Translations under genes and position numbers: made by a program | Part shown: positions 9,710-18,808 of the stretch, piece after piece | How positions within the stretch are numbered: position 1 is the first letter of the stretch | How the letters are laid out: every line of letters starts with the position of its first letter | The notes under the pieces: model-generated | Database searches by the model: none | What the model was told of the DNA's origin: nothing | Seen by the model: only the letters and a program-made list of their open reading frames with translations | NCBI GenBank assembly: GCA_965199765.1 | Contig: CBDATC010000001.1 | Span: 1,364,001-1,428,000 of the forward strand | From: JAPOXR01 sp965199765 | GTDB taxonomy: Bacteria; Pseudomonadota; Alphaproteobacteria; Rhodobacterales; Rhodobacteraceae | DNA length: 64,000 bases | Direction: 5' to 3'

Positions 9710-9790
9710 GCGTCAGACGCTGCGCGAGATGAAACTTCAACATACCGAAGCCGCCGTCGCATGATTGAAAGTTCGAAGGATTCCGGACAT
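9710..9790 (+). mobile_element. IS256-family relic, transposase C-terminus and one end
   Basis: On the plus strand the last codons of an IS256-type transposase are readable (LREMKLQHTEAAVA then stop near 9763). They are followed by sequence whose reverse complement, TGTCCGGAATCCTTCGAACT, matches the element end seen at 25.5, 33.9 and 40.1 kb. The rest of the element is missing. It lies between the Dpp-type ATPase gene and the Fic gene. Confidence 0.6.
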
Positions 9791-9833
9791 TGCCCATGGC
9801 CTTGCGCCCCCCCATGGAACGGGCAAGCAGCAC

Positions 9834-9863
9834 AACTAACAAAAACACCGCTTTTTGTTAGTT
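9834..9863. promoter_or_regulatory. Perfect 12-bp inverted repeat upstream of the Fic gene
   Basis: AACTAACAAAAA and its exact complement TTTTTGTTAGTT are separated by six bases (CACCGC). Further GTTAG/CTAA elements follow at 9891-9895 and 9903-9909, and the octamer GACTCTTG is directly repeated at 9868-9875 and 9895-9902. The cluster occupies the stretch where the fic promoter should lie and looks like a set of operator half-sites. A terminator for the upstream operon is a less likely reading because the stem is AT-rich. Confidence 0.5.
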
Positions 9864-9941
9864 AATTGACTCTTGCTTACACGCATGTGAGTTAGACTCT
9901 TGTAACTAATGAATCAGATAGATTTGGTTATTTGAAGTCAT

Positions 9942-11111
9942 ATGACCAAGAATAATCGCCTTGGCCGATATGTTCAAAGCGCCTTTGTTGGTGGTGAAAG
10001 TTATCGGGCTTATGTGCCAGCGCCGCTGCCGCCCGATCCGCCTCTGGATATGGCGCGGTTGTATCCCTTGCTTGACAAGGCCAATACCGCTTTAGGCCGG
10101 CTGGACGGCATGAGCATGGTTTTGCCGGACACCGCATTATTTCTCTATATGTATGTCCGCAAGGAAGCCGTTCTGTCCTCACAGATCGAGGGAACGCAAT
10201 CATCCCTGTCTGATTTGCTGCTGTTCGAATTCAACGAAGCGCCAGGCGCTCCCGTCGACGATGTGACCGAAGTCTCCTGCTACGTCTCTGCCTTGAATTA
10301 TGGAGTGGAACGGCTCAAGGAATTTCCACTTTCTCTCAGACTGCTGAAGGAAATGCATTTGCGATTGATGAGCAATTCGCGAGGCGGCGGCAAGCAGCCC
10401 GGAGAGTTCAGAACATCACAAAACTGGATCGGGGGAACGCGACCGGGAACCGCGCGGTTTGTGCCTCCTCCTGTTGATCAACTCATGCCGTGCCTGGACC
10501 GGTTCGAGAAGTTTCTTCACGACGAGACCGTTCAGCTGCCGGCGCTTGTGAAAGCAGCGCTTGCCCATCTGCAATTTGAGACGATTCACCCATTCCTGGA
10601 TGGGAACGGGCGCTTAGGACGTCTCCTTATTACCATGATCCTTTGCGTGGAAGGCATTCTGCGAGACCCTATCCTTTATCTGAGCCTCTATCTGAAGACG
10701 CATCGCGACCAATATTATGATTTGCTGCAGTCTGTTCGGGAAACGGGAAACTGGGAAGATTGGATTGAGTTTTTCCTGCAAGGGGTAGTCGAGACTTCCG
10801 AGCAAGCAACTGAGACCGCACAATCTATCGTTCGGCTCTTCGAGGACGGTCGCACGGCGCTTGAAGAGAGCGGTCGATCCACAGCGTCGGCTTTAACAAT
10901 CCATGCATTGATGCAGCGTCGTCCCATACTCACCACGAACAAGATAACCGAGGAGACGGGAATGTCGCTGCCAACGGCATTGCGTAACCTCATCCTCCTT
11001 GAAGAGCTTGGAATTGCCCGGGAAACGACTGGCAAAGAACGAAACAAGATTTTCGTCTACGGAGCTTATATCGATATACTGAGCAAAGGGACCGAGCCTT
11101 TGCCGCGCTGA
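9942..11111 (+). CDS. Fic-family protein (AMP-transferase-type) with C-terminal winged-helix domain
   Basis: A 389-residue Fic protein. The catalytic motif HPFLDGNGRLGR is complete, with its His at residue 216, so transfer of a nucleotide (usually AMP) to a target hydroxyl is expected. An N-terminal Fic_N domain contains S79xxxE83G84 (SSQIEG), the inhibitory helix motif of class II Fic proteins that keeps the enzyme auto-inhibited. The last 70 or so residues look like a winged helix (NKITEETGMSLPTALRNLILLEELG), suggesting DNA binding and possibly autoregulation through the repeats just upstream. No antitoxin gene is adjacent. Target unknown. Confidence 0.9.
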   Translation: MTKNNRLGRYVQSAFVGGESYRAYVPAPLPPDPPLDMARLYPLLDKANTALGRLDGMSMVLPDTALFLYMYVRKEAVLSSQIEGTQSSLSDLLLFEFNEAPGAPVDDVTEVSCYVSALNYGVERLKEFPLSLRLLKEMHLRLMSNSRGGGKQPGEFRTSQNWIGGTRPGTARFVPPPVDQLMPCLDRFEKFLHDETVQLPALVKAALAHLQFETIHPFLDGNGRLGRLLITMILCVEGILRDPILYLSLYLKTHRDQYYDLLQSVRETGNWEDWIEFFLQGVVETSEQATETAQSIVRLFEDGRTALEESGRSTASALTIHALMQRRPILTTNKITEETGMSLPTALRNLILLEELGIARETTGKERNKIFVYGAYIDILSKGTEPLPR

Positions 11112-11391
11112 CCGCCATCAGTTCGGGCATTCGCCGCCATCCGGACCATACGCTTCCTAGCAAGGGAACTCCGCATACCATCTGGAGGAGATCGCGATAG
11201 GCTGGATTAACTTCGTTTGCTTACCTGTCCTTCGGTTTCCTTTATTCAGCATATTGTCCAAGTGCGGTGCATTTGCTTTGGATCAGTGTTGCAAAGACGC
11301 CTCGTTGAAAGAAAAGCAAAGGAAAAATCAATGGTGGCACGGAGGGTTTGTGAACAGTTGAAAATTCAACGCATTCGTCGGATTGTGAACA

Positions 11392-11922
11392 TTATTCTCG
11401 ATAACCGACAAGCTGCTGTGCTCGCGCAAGGCGATTCCAAGCCAACTTTCTCGCAACCGAATGACCGCTCTTCTTGATCATTTGCGCAACCCCTCGCAAC
11501 AGATCAGGTGAGGCTAGGGAGACGTTTTCGACAAGACTTTCATATTCATAAAATGTCTCGTCATATGGACTGCTGTGTCCAATCATCGCGCGCACATTAT
11601 CATGGTGGTTGGCAAAAGTCTGGAGGCGGGCGAAGTTGACGTTCACTCCCTCCTTAAGCGCCGCCAGCACAAGTATCGACCACATTCCCATGGCCGGACC
11701 TTTTATTTTATGGTCGGCATTCAGCCGGATATGCTGGTCGAGCAGATCAAAAAGTCGCTCCCGTGTCTCCGGATTCACATAAAGATGCTGCAACCCACGC
11801 AGAACCATGGGGATATCGTCCCTGGATTTGGGGTTCAAGTCGACTACGCTGACATCGACCTCACCCAGTTGCAATTGCCGCCCCTGAATCTTTTCCATAA
11901 CCCCGCATCCCGGATGAATCAC
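11392..11922 (-). pseudogene. ISNCY-type transposase, truncated N-terminal fragment
   Basis: The 176-residue frame carries the N-terminal pattern of ISNCY transposases: DLNPKSRDDIPMVLRGLQHL, then MGMWSILVLAALKEGVNV, then NHHDNVRAMIGHS, then YEYESLVENVSLASPDLL. Homology stops after GHSVARK, where the family normally continues with a charged linker and the DDE catalytic region. Here the frame ends soon after at GYRE. The next in-frame codons after the stop (NNVHNPTNALNF) still faintly resemble the family's VHYPTDINLL block, so decay by point mutation and deletion is likely. No terminal repeats were recognised. Confidence 0.65.
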
Positions 11923-12838
11923 TCATATTCAATGTCGTTCAACCGATTTAATGCAAAATGTCGAAATCTGAAAGTAGAATAACCGGAGCGCCGGACAAAA
12001 TTCAAAGGGCATGCAGGCTATTTGGAAGACAGCGTTCAATCGTCAAAAGATCCCTGTTCTTAGAGAATCACCCTGCAAATCCAATTTAAGGGAACAATCG
12101 TTTTTTAACATAGTCGGGCTTGAGATGCTAACAAACATGCTGGAAGCTGAACAAACGGACGACTGCCACAGTCGGGTGAAAGGAGGGTCGTGATAGAGGC
12201 CAGCGGATCGTATGCATGGCTATGATTCTCAACGGTTCTGTTATCCTCTAAAACACCAAGTGTGCGGATTTGGTTTTCTGACTCATTATTGATCCTCCCC
12301 GGAGTCAACGATGTGTGCTTCGGTTCCGAACCACGTCGGTTCAACACGTTCATCTCGGAACGGGATTCCGACTTTTGCCAGGTGAGATAGCGGTGCGAGA
12401 AAAGTTTGGCAGGGAATCGTTAAGGCTGAATTGGGTGGTGCAAGTCAGAGATGCGCTTCAAGCCAATGGGCGCTCTCGGAGAATAACAGTTGGAATGAAA
12501 CCACATAAATTTGTTTGACACTTTGCAAATTACGGGAGCGGGCGCGGTGCGGTCTTGGATACTAAGAGCTGTGTCCGTGGATCACATCATTCAAATTTGA
12601 TAGTATTGCTCGCACTGGGGTTCAAAACGGTTTCGTTTTTGCAAGCTGCAACGGTCCTGTGGCGACCAACGGCGTCACCGGCAAGTTGGTTGAATTTCAG
12701 TCAAATCCGCTATTTTGCAACGCTGTCAACGTCTGTGATTTCTACGGATTCACTGGAATGCCGAACGCAAAATGCATTAAGGTGACCACTACAATCGCAA
12801 GACGACGTGCTCGTCGGTAGAACAAGGAATATTGCACG
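11923..12838. other. Long intergenic region, no gene recognised
   Basis: About 900 bases separate the transposase fragment from the amino-acid-binding protein gene. Open frames are short and show no recognisable motif or ribosome site. The final 100 bases should contain the promoter of the downstream transporter operon, and AAGGA lies just before its ATG. The region may be the decayed remainder of the ISNCY element and its target, but I cannot show this. Confidence 0.45.
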
Positions 12839-13663
12839 ATGAAAATGCAAACGATTGCCATTGCAGGTGTAGCTGCGCTTATCGCTTCGACGGCAGCCGC
12901 AATGGAAGACTCATGTGCGGCAGGAAAAACTTTGCATGAAGGCAAGCTCACCATCGCCACCGGAAATCCGGCCTATTACCCTTGGGTGCTCAACGATGCG
13001 CCCGAAAGCGGTGAAGGATTCGAAGCTGCGGTTGCTTACGCGATAGCCGCCGAAATGGGATTTGAAACCGACCAGGTCGAGTGGGTCAGAACATCGTTCG
13101 ACGAAGCGATACAACCCGGAGCCAAGAATTTTGATTTCAACATCCAACAATATTCAATCACCGACGAGCGGGAGAAAATGATCGATTTCTCCCTTCCCTA
13201 CTACTCTTCGGCGATGGCGGTGCTGACAACGGGAAATGCGGTTGAAGCGGGAGCCGAACCCACTCTTGAGTCGCTGAAAGGCTTGGTTTGGGGAGCGGAT
13301 GCGAATACCACTGCTGTGCCCATGCTGAGCGAAATCATCGCGCCTGACAGCGACCCGCTGCTCTACGGCGACAATGCGGATGTCACGGCGGCGATGCAGG
13401 CAGGGCAGATTGATGCGGCTTTATTCGACCTTCCAACCGCACTGTTTCTAGCTGCTGTGATCGTCGAAGACGGTGTTGTTCTTGGTCAGTTTCCGGCGGA
13501 TCGAACAGATAACCCAGATCAATTCGGACTTCTGATGGAAGAAGGGAATCCACTCAAGGAATGTGTGGATAAAGCCATTCAATCGCTGTCCGAGAGCGGA
13601 AGGATGGCTGAAATTGAAGCCGCATGGCTGCAGGAAGCGGTCGGAATCCCGGTTATCGAATAA
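12839..13663 (+). CDS. Polar amino acid ABC transporter, periplasmic binding protein
   Basis: A 274-residue SBP_bac_3-type binding protein with an N-terminal signal peptide (MKMQTIAIAGVAALIASTAAA). Conserved features are the early strand GKLTIATGNPAYYPW, GFEAAVAYAIAAEMGF, and the NIQQYSITDEREKMIDFSLPY block that lines the amino acid site in this family. It starts an operon with the permease 17 bases downstream and an ATPase. The following oxidoreductase and hydantoinase genes suggest a modified or cyclic amino acid as ligand, which is inference. Confidence 0.88.
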   Translation: MKMQTIAIAGVAALIASTAAAMEDSCAAGKTLHEGKLTIATGNPAYYPWVLNDAPESGEGFEAAVAYAIAAEMGFETDQVEWVRTSFDEAIQPGAKNFDFNIQQYSITDEREKMIDFSLPYYSSAMAVLTTGNAVEAGAEPTLESLKGLVWGADANTTAVPMLSEIIAPDSDPLLYGDNADVTAAMQAGQIDAALFDLPTALFLAAVIVEDGVVLGQFPADRTDNPDQFGLLMEEGNPLKECVDKAIQSLSESGRMAEIEAAWLQEAVGIPVIE

Positions 13664-13680
13664 CCCGCTGACTTCCGGCG

Positions 13681-14535
13681 ATGCCGGTTAATCAGCAACC
13701 AGATGTGTCTGACATAACAACGGTATTAAACCGGCGGCGGATCTACGAGAAGCGCGTTCGCAGACGAGCCGCCATGACGGCAGCGGGTTCCACTGCTGCC
13801 GTCATTCTCGCAGTTGTATGGCTGGTTCCGCTGGCACCGGGCTGGGAGGCGGTAAAACGCAGCTTCTTCGACGGCGAAATCCTCGTAAAGACCTTCCCAG
13901 GGCTCTTGAACGCATTCCTCCTGGATGTGTTGATTTTTGTTTGGTGCGCTCCGCTGATTGCCATCCTCGGGCTTATCATCGCAGTCTGCCGGGATGTTCG
14001 GGTGCCCGCGCTTTATCCGCTGAATCTATTCGGTGCATCATTCACCGATCTCTTCAGAGGGCTTCCGGTCATACTGGTGATTTACTTGATTGGGTTCGGC
14101 ATTCCAGGTCTCGGCCTCCCCCGGCCTTGGAATTCTCCGTATATTTGGGGATCTTTGGCATTGATCTTGGTATACGCAGCGTACGTCGCCGAAGTCATTC
14201 GTTCGGGAATCGGATCCATTCATGAGAGTCAGCGGGCAGCGGCTGCGTCTCTCGGTTTGTCGGACTCTGATACCATGCGTTTTGTGATTCTGCCCCAGGC
14301 GATCCGAAATGTTGTGCCCGCGAACATGAACTTATTCATCGCGTTGCAAAAGGACGTGGCGCTGCTTTCCTTTATCGGTCCAGTTGAAATTTTCCGTCAA
14401 GCCGGTGTGTACAAGTCGCTTCTGGCGAATTTCACACCATATGTCGGAGCGGCGATAATTTTCCTCGCTGTCACAATACCCGCTACCCGATATGCCGATT
14501 ATCTGCTGGCCAAGCAAAGAAGGCTGAGAAATTGA
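13681..14535 (+). CDS. Polar amino acid ABC transporter permease
   Basis: A 284-residue membrane protein of the HisM/GlnP family. It has an N-terminal cytoplasmic stretch rich in Arg, then a first membrane helix (STAAVILAVVWLVPLAPGW). The core ends with the EAA loop ESQRAAAASLGLSDSDTMRFV and PQAIRNVVPANMNLFI. Only one permease gene is present, so the channel is probably a homodimer. The stop overlaps the TTG start of the ATPase gene by four bases, indicating translational coupling. Confidence 0.88.
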   Translation: MPVNQQPDVSDITTVLNRRRIYEKRVRRRAAMTAAGSTAAVILAVVWLVPLAPGWEAVKRSFFDGEILVKTFPGLLNAFLLDVLIFVWCAPLIAILGLIIAVCRDVRVPALYPLNLFGASFTDLFRGLPVILVIYLIGFGIPGLGLPRPWNSPYIWGSLALILVYAAYVAEVIRSGIGSIHESQRAAAASLGLSDSDTMRFVILPQAIRNVVPANMNLFIALQKDVALLSFIGPVEIFRQAGVYKSLLANFTPYVGAAIIFLAVTIPATRYADYLLAKQRRLRN

Positions 14536-15263
14536 ACAGCAAACTCGCGCTGCGCAATGTGCAGAAAAAATTCGGCGCTGTTCAAGTCATACGCGGCATA
14601 GACCTTGATGTGGCTCAAGGTGAAATGGTCTGCCTGATCGGAGCTTCGGGTTCGGGCAAATCAACGCTGCTTCGTTGTATCAATTTGCTTGAACCGATAG
14701 ATGAGGGGGTGATTCTTCTGGATGGCGAGGACATCTCGGAACCAGGCTTGGATCCGCTTCCTGTCCGGCGAAGGATCGGGCTCGTTTTTCAATCCTACAA
14801 TTTGTTTCCGCATCTCACAGCGGCTGAAAACGTCATGCTGGCGCCGAGGCGGGTCCTTGGACTCAGCCGATCAGAGTTGGCTGAGCCGACCGCTGAAAAA
14901 TTCGAGCAGTTTGGCCTGCTGCAGCACATGGACAAATACCCCGACCAGCTGTCCGGCGGTCAACAGCAGCGCGTCGCCATAATCAGGGCTTTGGCAATGG
15001 ACCCTGAAATCATGCTGTTTGATGAAATCACTTCGGCGCTGGACCCGGAGCTTGTCGGCGAAGTTCTTGATGTCCTGCGACAGCTTCGCGGCTATGGAAT
15101 GACGATGGTGATAGCGACTCACGAAATGGCGTTTGCCCGTGAAGCGGCAGACAAAGTTTGTTTTTTGGACAACGGACGGATCCCTGAACTGGGTCCGCCG
15201 ACTCAGCTGTTCACAAATCCGCGCGAGCCCAGAACCCGACAGTTTCTTGCGCGGGTTCTGTGA
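14532..15263 (+). CDS. Polar amino acid ABC transporter ATP-binding protein (GlnQ-like)
   Basis: A 243-residue ATPase starting at TTG. Walker A GASGSGKST is near residue 37, the signature LSGGQQQRV near 138, and Walker B IMLFDE is followed by ITSALDPE. The usual Pro after DE (DEPTSALD) is Ile here, an unusual change in an otherwise canonical protein. It completes the three-gene importer begun at 12839. The next gene, an oxidoreductase, starts 180 bases later and may be on the same transcript. Confidence 0.9.
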   Translation: MNSKLALRNVQKKFGAVQVIRGIDLDVAQGEMVCLIGASGSGKSTLLRCINLLEPIDEGVILLDGEDISEPGLDPLPVRRRIGLVFQSYNLFPHLTAAENVMLAPRRVLGLSRSELAEPTAEKFEQFGLLQHMDKYPDQLSGGQQQRVAIIRALAMDPEIMLFDEITSALDPELVGEVLDVLRQLRGYGMTMVIATHEMAFAREAADKVCFLDNGRIPELGPPTQLFTNPREPRTRQFLARVL

Positions 15264-15443
15264 GCAATCTGCAAAGCCCTAAAGGGGTCTCCGAATAGCG
15301 GGTTCGATTGCCGTTTTCGGACGCATGTTGCGGCAAAAGGGCAAACTTATTCACTTCCATAAAATGTGACAGAATTCGTTCGGCGTGTTATGGGCGCCGC
15401 TATCATTCTTGAACTCCGCGCATTTTGATGGGGCAGGATCTCT

Positions 15444-16721
15444 ATGGCTCATATATCGCCGATTTCACTTTGGGACACATCCGCAGCGGAGCCTGAGATT
15501 GAAGGTCGACCGCTCCCCGAGCAAAGCGTTGATGTCGCGATTGTCGGGGGCGGTTTCACCGGACTTTCAACGGCATTGCATTGTGCTGAGCTAGGATTGA
15601 ATGCACATGTCTTGGAAGCCGAAAGAGTCGGATTCGGCGGGTCCGGCCGCAATGTGGGACTGGTCAATGCCGCGGTTTGGCTGCCGCCTGCCGAGGTGCA
15701 TAAATATCTCGGCCCCATCTATGGAGAAAAATTCCTTTCCGTTTTCAGTGATGCTCCAAGCTGCGTTTTCGACCTGATTGAGCGTCACCAAATTCGATGC
15801 GAGGCAACGCGCAGCGGAACGCTGCACTGCGCCCACTCCGCGTCAGGGCTGAAAAATCTTCAGCGAAGACACAAGGAATGGAGACGTTTGGGGGCTCCGG
15901 TGCATTTGCTGGGGAAAGAAGAAACCGCTGCGCTGGTCGGAACGAAAAGGTTCGTTGGCGGCCTGCTGGATAAGCGCGCAGGCACCATAAATCCGATGGG
16001 ATATTGCCGCGGTTTGGCACGCGCAGCGGCAGCCGCTGGCGCTGGAATTTCAACCGGAACGCGCGTTGCGAGTCTCAGCCGCAGAAACGGTAAATGGTTT
16101 TTGGAAACATCAAAGGGAACTGTTGAATCCGAAACGGTTGTATTGGGAACGAACGCTTATACCGATGGGTTGTGGCCTGGTCTGCAGCGTGTCTTTTCGA
16201 CCATTAGCTATTTGCAGCTGGCGACCGAGCCGCTTGAAGGGGAAGGTGAGGAAATACTCCCCGAACGCCAAGGCATTTGGGATACCGCGCCGATTATGTT
16301 CAATTGCCGACGCGATGCGTTTGGTCGTTTGCTCATCGGGACAATGGGCCGCGTGATCGGAGATGCGGGAGCGGGTCTCACGCTTCGTTGGGCCAAGAAG
16401 CAGCTCCTTCGGACGTTTCCGCAGTTGAGTTCAGTTCGAATCCAGCATGCCTGGCACGGGCAGTTTGCAATGACGCCTGATCATATGCCGCGAATTTACA
16501 ACCTTGACGAAAATCTGTGGACCCCGATCGGCTATAATGGCAGGGGAATAACCACGGGTACGGTTTTTGGCAAAGCCATGGCCGAACTTTTGCACGGCAT
16601 GCCACCGGATCAATTGCCGCTACCCGTTGCCCGCATGACTTCTGCGCCGCTCGGACGATTGCGTTCACAGCTGTTTGACGGCGTCTTTTCTTGCAATCAA
16701 CTGTTAGGAAGTTTTCGATGA
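15444..16721 (+). CDS. FAD-dependent amine/D-amino acid oxidoreductase (DAO family)
   Basis: A 425-residue flavoprotein. The dinucleotide motif VAIVGGGFTGLSTALHCAE is near residue 31, and a second FAD block (SGRNVGLVNA) follows. The C-terminal substrate part ends in NGRGITTGTVFGKAMAELL. The layout is that of gamma-glutamylputrescine oxidase and sarcosine/D-amino acid oxidases. It probably oxidises a secondary amine or N-substituted amino acid brought in by the transporter upstream. Its stop overlaps the ATG of the HyuA-like gene (ATGA), so the two products are likely made together. Confidence 0.85.
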   Translation: MAHISPISLWDTSAAEPEIEGRPLPEQSVDVAIVGGGFTGLSTALHCAELGLNAHVLEAERVGFGGSGRNVGLVNAAVWLPPAEVHKYLGPIYGEKFLSVFSDAPSCVFDLIERHQIRCEATRSGTLHCAHSASGLKNLQRRHKEWRRLGAPVHLLGKEETAALVGTKRFVGGLLDKRAGTINPMGYCRGLARAAAAAGAGISTGTRVASLSRRNGKWFLETSKGTVESETVVLGTNAYTDGLWPGLQRVFSTISYLQLATEPLEGEGEEILPERQGIWDTAPIMFNCRRDAFGRLLIGTMGRVIGDAGAGLTLRWAKKQLLRTFPQLSSVRIQHAWHGQFAMTPDHMPRIYNLDENLWTPIGYNGRGITTGTVFGKAMAELLHGMPPDQLPLPVARMTSAPLGRLRSQLFDGVFSCNQLLGSFR

Positions 16722-18808
16722 GCGAAATTGCCGTTGGCATAGATATTGGCGGAACCTTCACAGACATCGCGCTTGAACGCGGTGGAGAGATGACCACCTG
16801 CAAGGTGCTGACAGATCACCTCAGCCCGGAGCGGGCGGTCATGCAGGGTCTTGAGAAGGCGGCCGGGCTTGCTAATGCGCGTTTCGACCGCATCACCAGA
16901 ATTATTCACGGAACGACCCTTGTCTCAAATTCATTGATCGAAAGGCGCGGAGCAAAGACGGCTTTCATAACCACCGAAGGCTTTCGAGATGTCATTGAGA
17001 TGCGTTCCGAAAATCGGTTCGAGCAGTATGATCTGAACATTCGCTTGCCGCTTCCTTTGGTGCCGCGCCGGCATCGGTTTACAGTCGCCGAAAGGATTGC
17101 CGCCGACGGAACTGTTTTGCTGGAGCTGAGTGACAGCGAAATCAAGCGCGCGGTCGATTGGATTGAAGCCAACCAATTTGAATCGGTGGCGATCGGGTTT
17201 TTGCACTCCTATGCAAATGACGATCACGAAAAACGCACGGCCGAGGCGCTGCGCGCTGCAATCCCCAATCTGCCGATTTCACTGTCTTCGGTCGTTTCGC
17301 CACAGATACGCGAACTGCCAAGATTCAACACAGTAACCGCGAACGCCTATGTTCAGCCCCGCGTCAAATCATATTTGGACAGACTGGTATCCTTGCTCAG
17401 AGACTCAGAGGTCGAATGTCCGATTTTGATTCTTCATTCAGGCGGGGGATTAATCAGTATTGGCACTGCAATTGAACAGCCTGTCAGACTTCTTGAATCC
17501 GGACCAGCGGGCGGTGCGATCTTCGCTTCTCAGTATGCGAAGGCGTTTGAAGAGAAAAAGGCGGTCAGCTTCGACATGGGAGGAACGACTGCAAAAATCT
17601 GCTTGATGGAGGAGGGCCAGCCGTCAACAGCCAACACCTTCGAAGTCGCCAGATCGAGTCGTTTCAAAAAAGGATCGGGCTTAACCCTATCCACTCCGGT
17701 TGTTGAAATGATCGAAATCGGTGCGGGCGGGGGATCAATCGCCTCGAAGGATGCGCTTTCCCGAATAGAGGTCGGGCCTCGCTCAGCGGGTTCCGATCCT
17801 GGTCCGGCTTGCTATGCGCGCGGAGGTTCGGAGCCGACCGTCACAGATGCCAATTTGATATTGGGCCGGCTTGATCCCGCGACGTTTGCCAGCGGACAGT
17901 TTACCATTGACCCAGAGCTGTCGGCTGCCGCCATTCAAAGAATAACGGACAGCGGTTCTGCTGTGTCCGACATTGCTTACGCGATTACTGAGGTTGTCGA
18001 CGAAAACATGTCCAATGCTGCGAGGGTTCACGCTGTCGAGAAGGGAGAAGATATCGAACAATACAGCCTCATCGCGTTCGGCGGAGCCGCTCCCCTGCAC
18101 GCGTGCCGACTGTGCGAAAAACTCGGTATTTCCCGTGCGATTATCCCGCCGGGAGCCGGTGTGGGCTCGGCAATCGGATTCCTGCGGGCTCCGTTTAGTT
18201 TCGAAGTAACGAAAGGAAATTTTCAGAGGTTGAACGCATTCTCGCCAGAGTCGGCGAATATGATGCTTGACCGCATGAAAACGGAAGTTCACGGGTTTTT
18301 GAACGATTGCAATGCTGACGAAAGCCGTGCTGAAACGCTCACGGCCTTTATGCGCTACAAAGGCCAAGGATGGGAAATTCCAGTCAGGACGTCTTTGCGA
18401 TGTTTTGATGAGATGGCTGTTGAAGAGCTGCAGGATGCGTTTGAAACAGAATATGCCGCGCTTTTCGGGCGGACTGTCGACGGGCTTGAAATCGAAGTGA
18501 CCGGTTGGTCGCTGCTGGCGGCAACCAGCGGTTTGCCGATCAAAAAACCAGAGGCGCTCGTCAAATCGATTAGGCATCCAGTGAATCAATCAAGAAAACT
18601 GTACGACGCAGCGCTTCGCAGAGAAGTGGATGCCGCCGAAGTCCTGCGCGAGCATATGAATCCCGGATGCGAAGTCGAAGGTCCGGCGATCATTGTTGAG
18701 AGCGAGACAGCAACGGTCGTCACTTCGGCGTTTCGAGCCATTGGACAGCATGATGGTTCTCTGCTGCTTGAAAGGAAAAGCGCCCATGGCGGCCAAAATG
18801 AACATTGA
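16718..18808 (+). CDS. Hydantoinase/oxoprolinase subunit A family protein (HyuA-like)
   Basis: A 696-residue ATP-dependent ring-opening subunit of the HyuA/OplAH N-terminal family. The N-terminal actin-like ATP motif is VGIDIGGTFTDIAL, followed by HGTTLVSNSLIERRGAKTA and, in the middle, SGPAGGA, DMGGTTAKICL and GAGGGSIA. The start at 16718 overlaps the upstream stop; an in-frame codon nine residues earlier would only add a tail. With the next gene it forms the A/B pair that hydrolyses N-methylhydantoin, 5-oxoproline or related cyclic amides at the expense of ATP. The exact substrate is not deducible. Confidence 0.9.
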   Translation: MSEIAVGIDIGGTFTDIALERGGEMTTCKVLTDHLSPERAVMQGLEKAAGLANARFDRITRIIHGTTLVSNSLIERRGAKTAFITTEGFRDVIEMRSENRFEQYDLNIRLPLPLVPRRHRFTVAERIAADGTVLLELSDSEIKRAVDWIEANQFESVAIGFLHSYANDDHEKRTAEALRAAIPNLPISLSSVVSPQIRELPRFNTVTANAYVQPRVKSYLDRLVSLLRDSEVECPILILHSGGGLISIGTAIEQPVRLLESGPAGGAIFASQYAKAFEEKKAVSFDMGGTTAKICLMEEGQPSTANTFEVARSSRFKKGSGLTLSTPVVEMIEIGAGGGSIASKDALSRIEVGPRSAGSDPGPACYARGGSEPTVTDANLILGRLDPATFASGQFTIDPELSAAAIQRITDSGSAVSDIAYAITEVVDENMSNAARVHAVEKGEDIEQYSLIAFGGAAPLHACRLCEKLGISRAIIPPGAGVGSAIGFLRAPFSFEVTKGNFQRLNAFSPESANMMLDRMKTEVHGFLNDCNADESRAETLTAFMRYKGQGWEIPVRTSLRCFDEMAVEELQDAFETEYAALFGRTVDGLEIEVTGWSLLAATSGLPIKKPEALVKSIRHPVNQSRKLYDAALRREVDAAEVLREHMNPGCEVEGPAIIVESETATVVTSAFRAIGQHDGSLLLERKSAHGGQNEH

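Noticed and set aside
9942..11111. Fic protein as part of a toxin-antitoxin pair.
   Set aside because: The inhibitory motif is within the same protein (SSQIEG) and no small antitoxin gene adjoins it.
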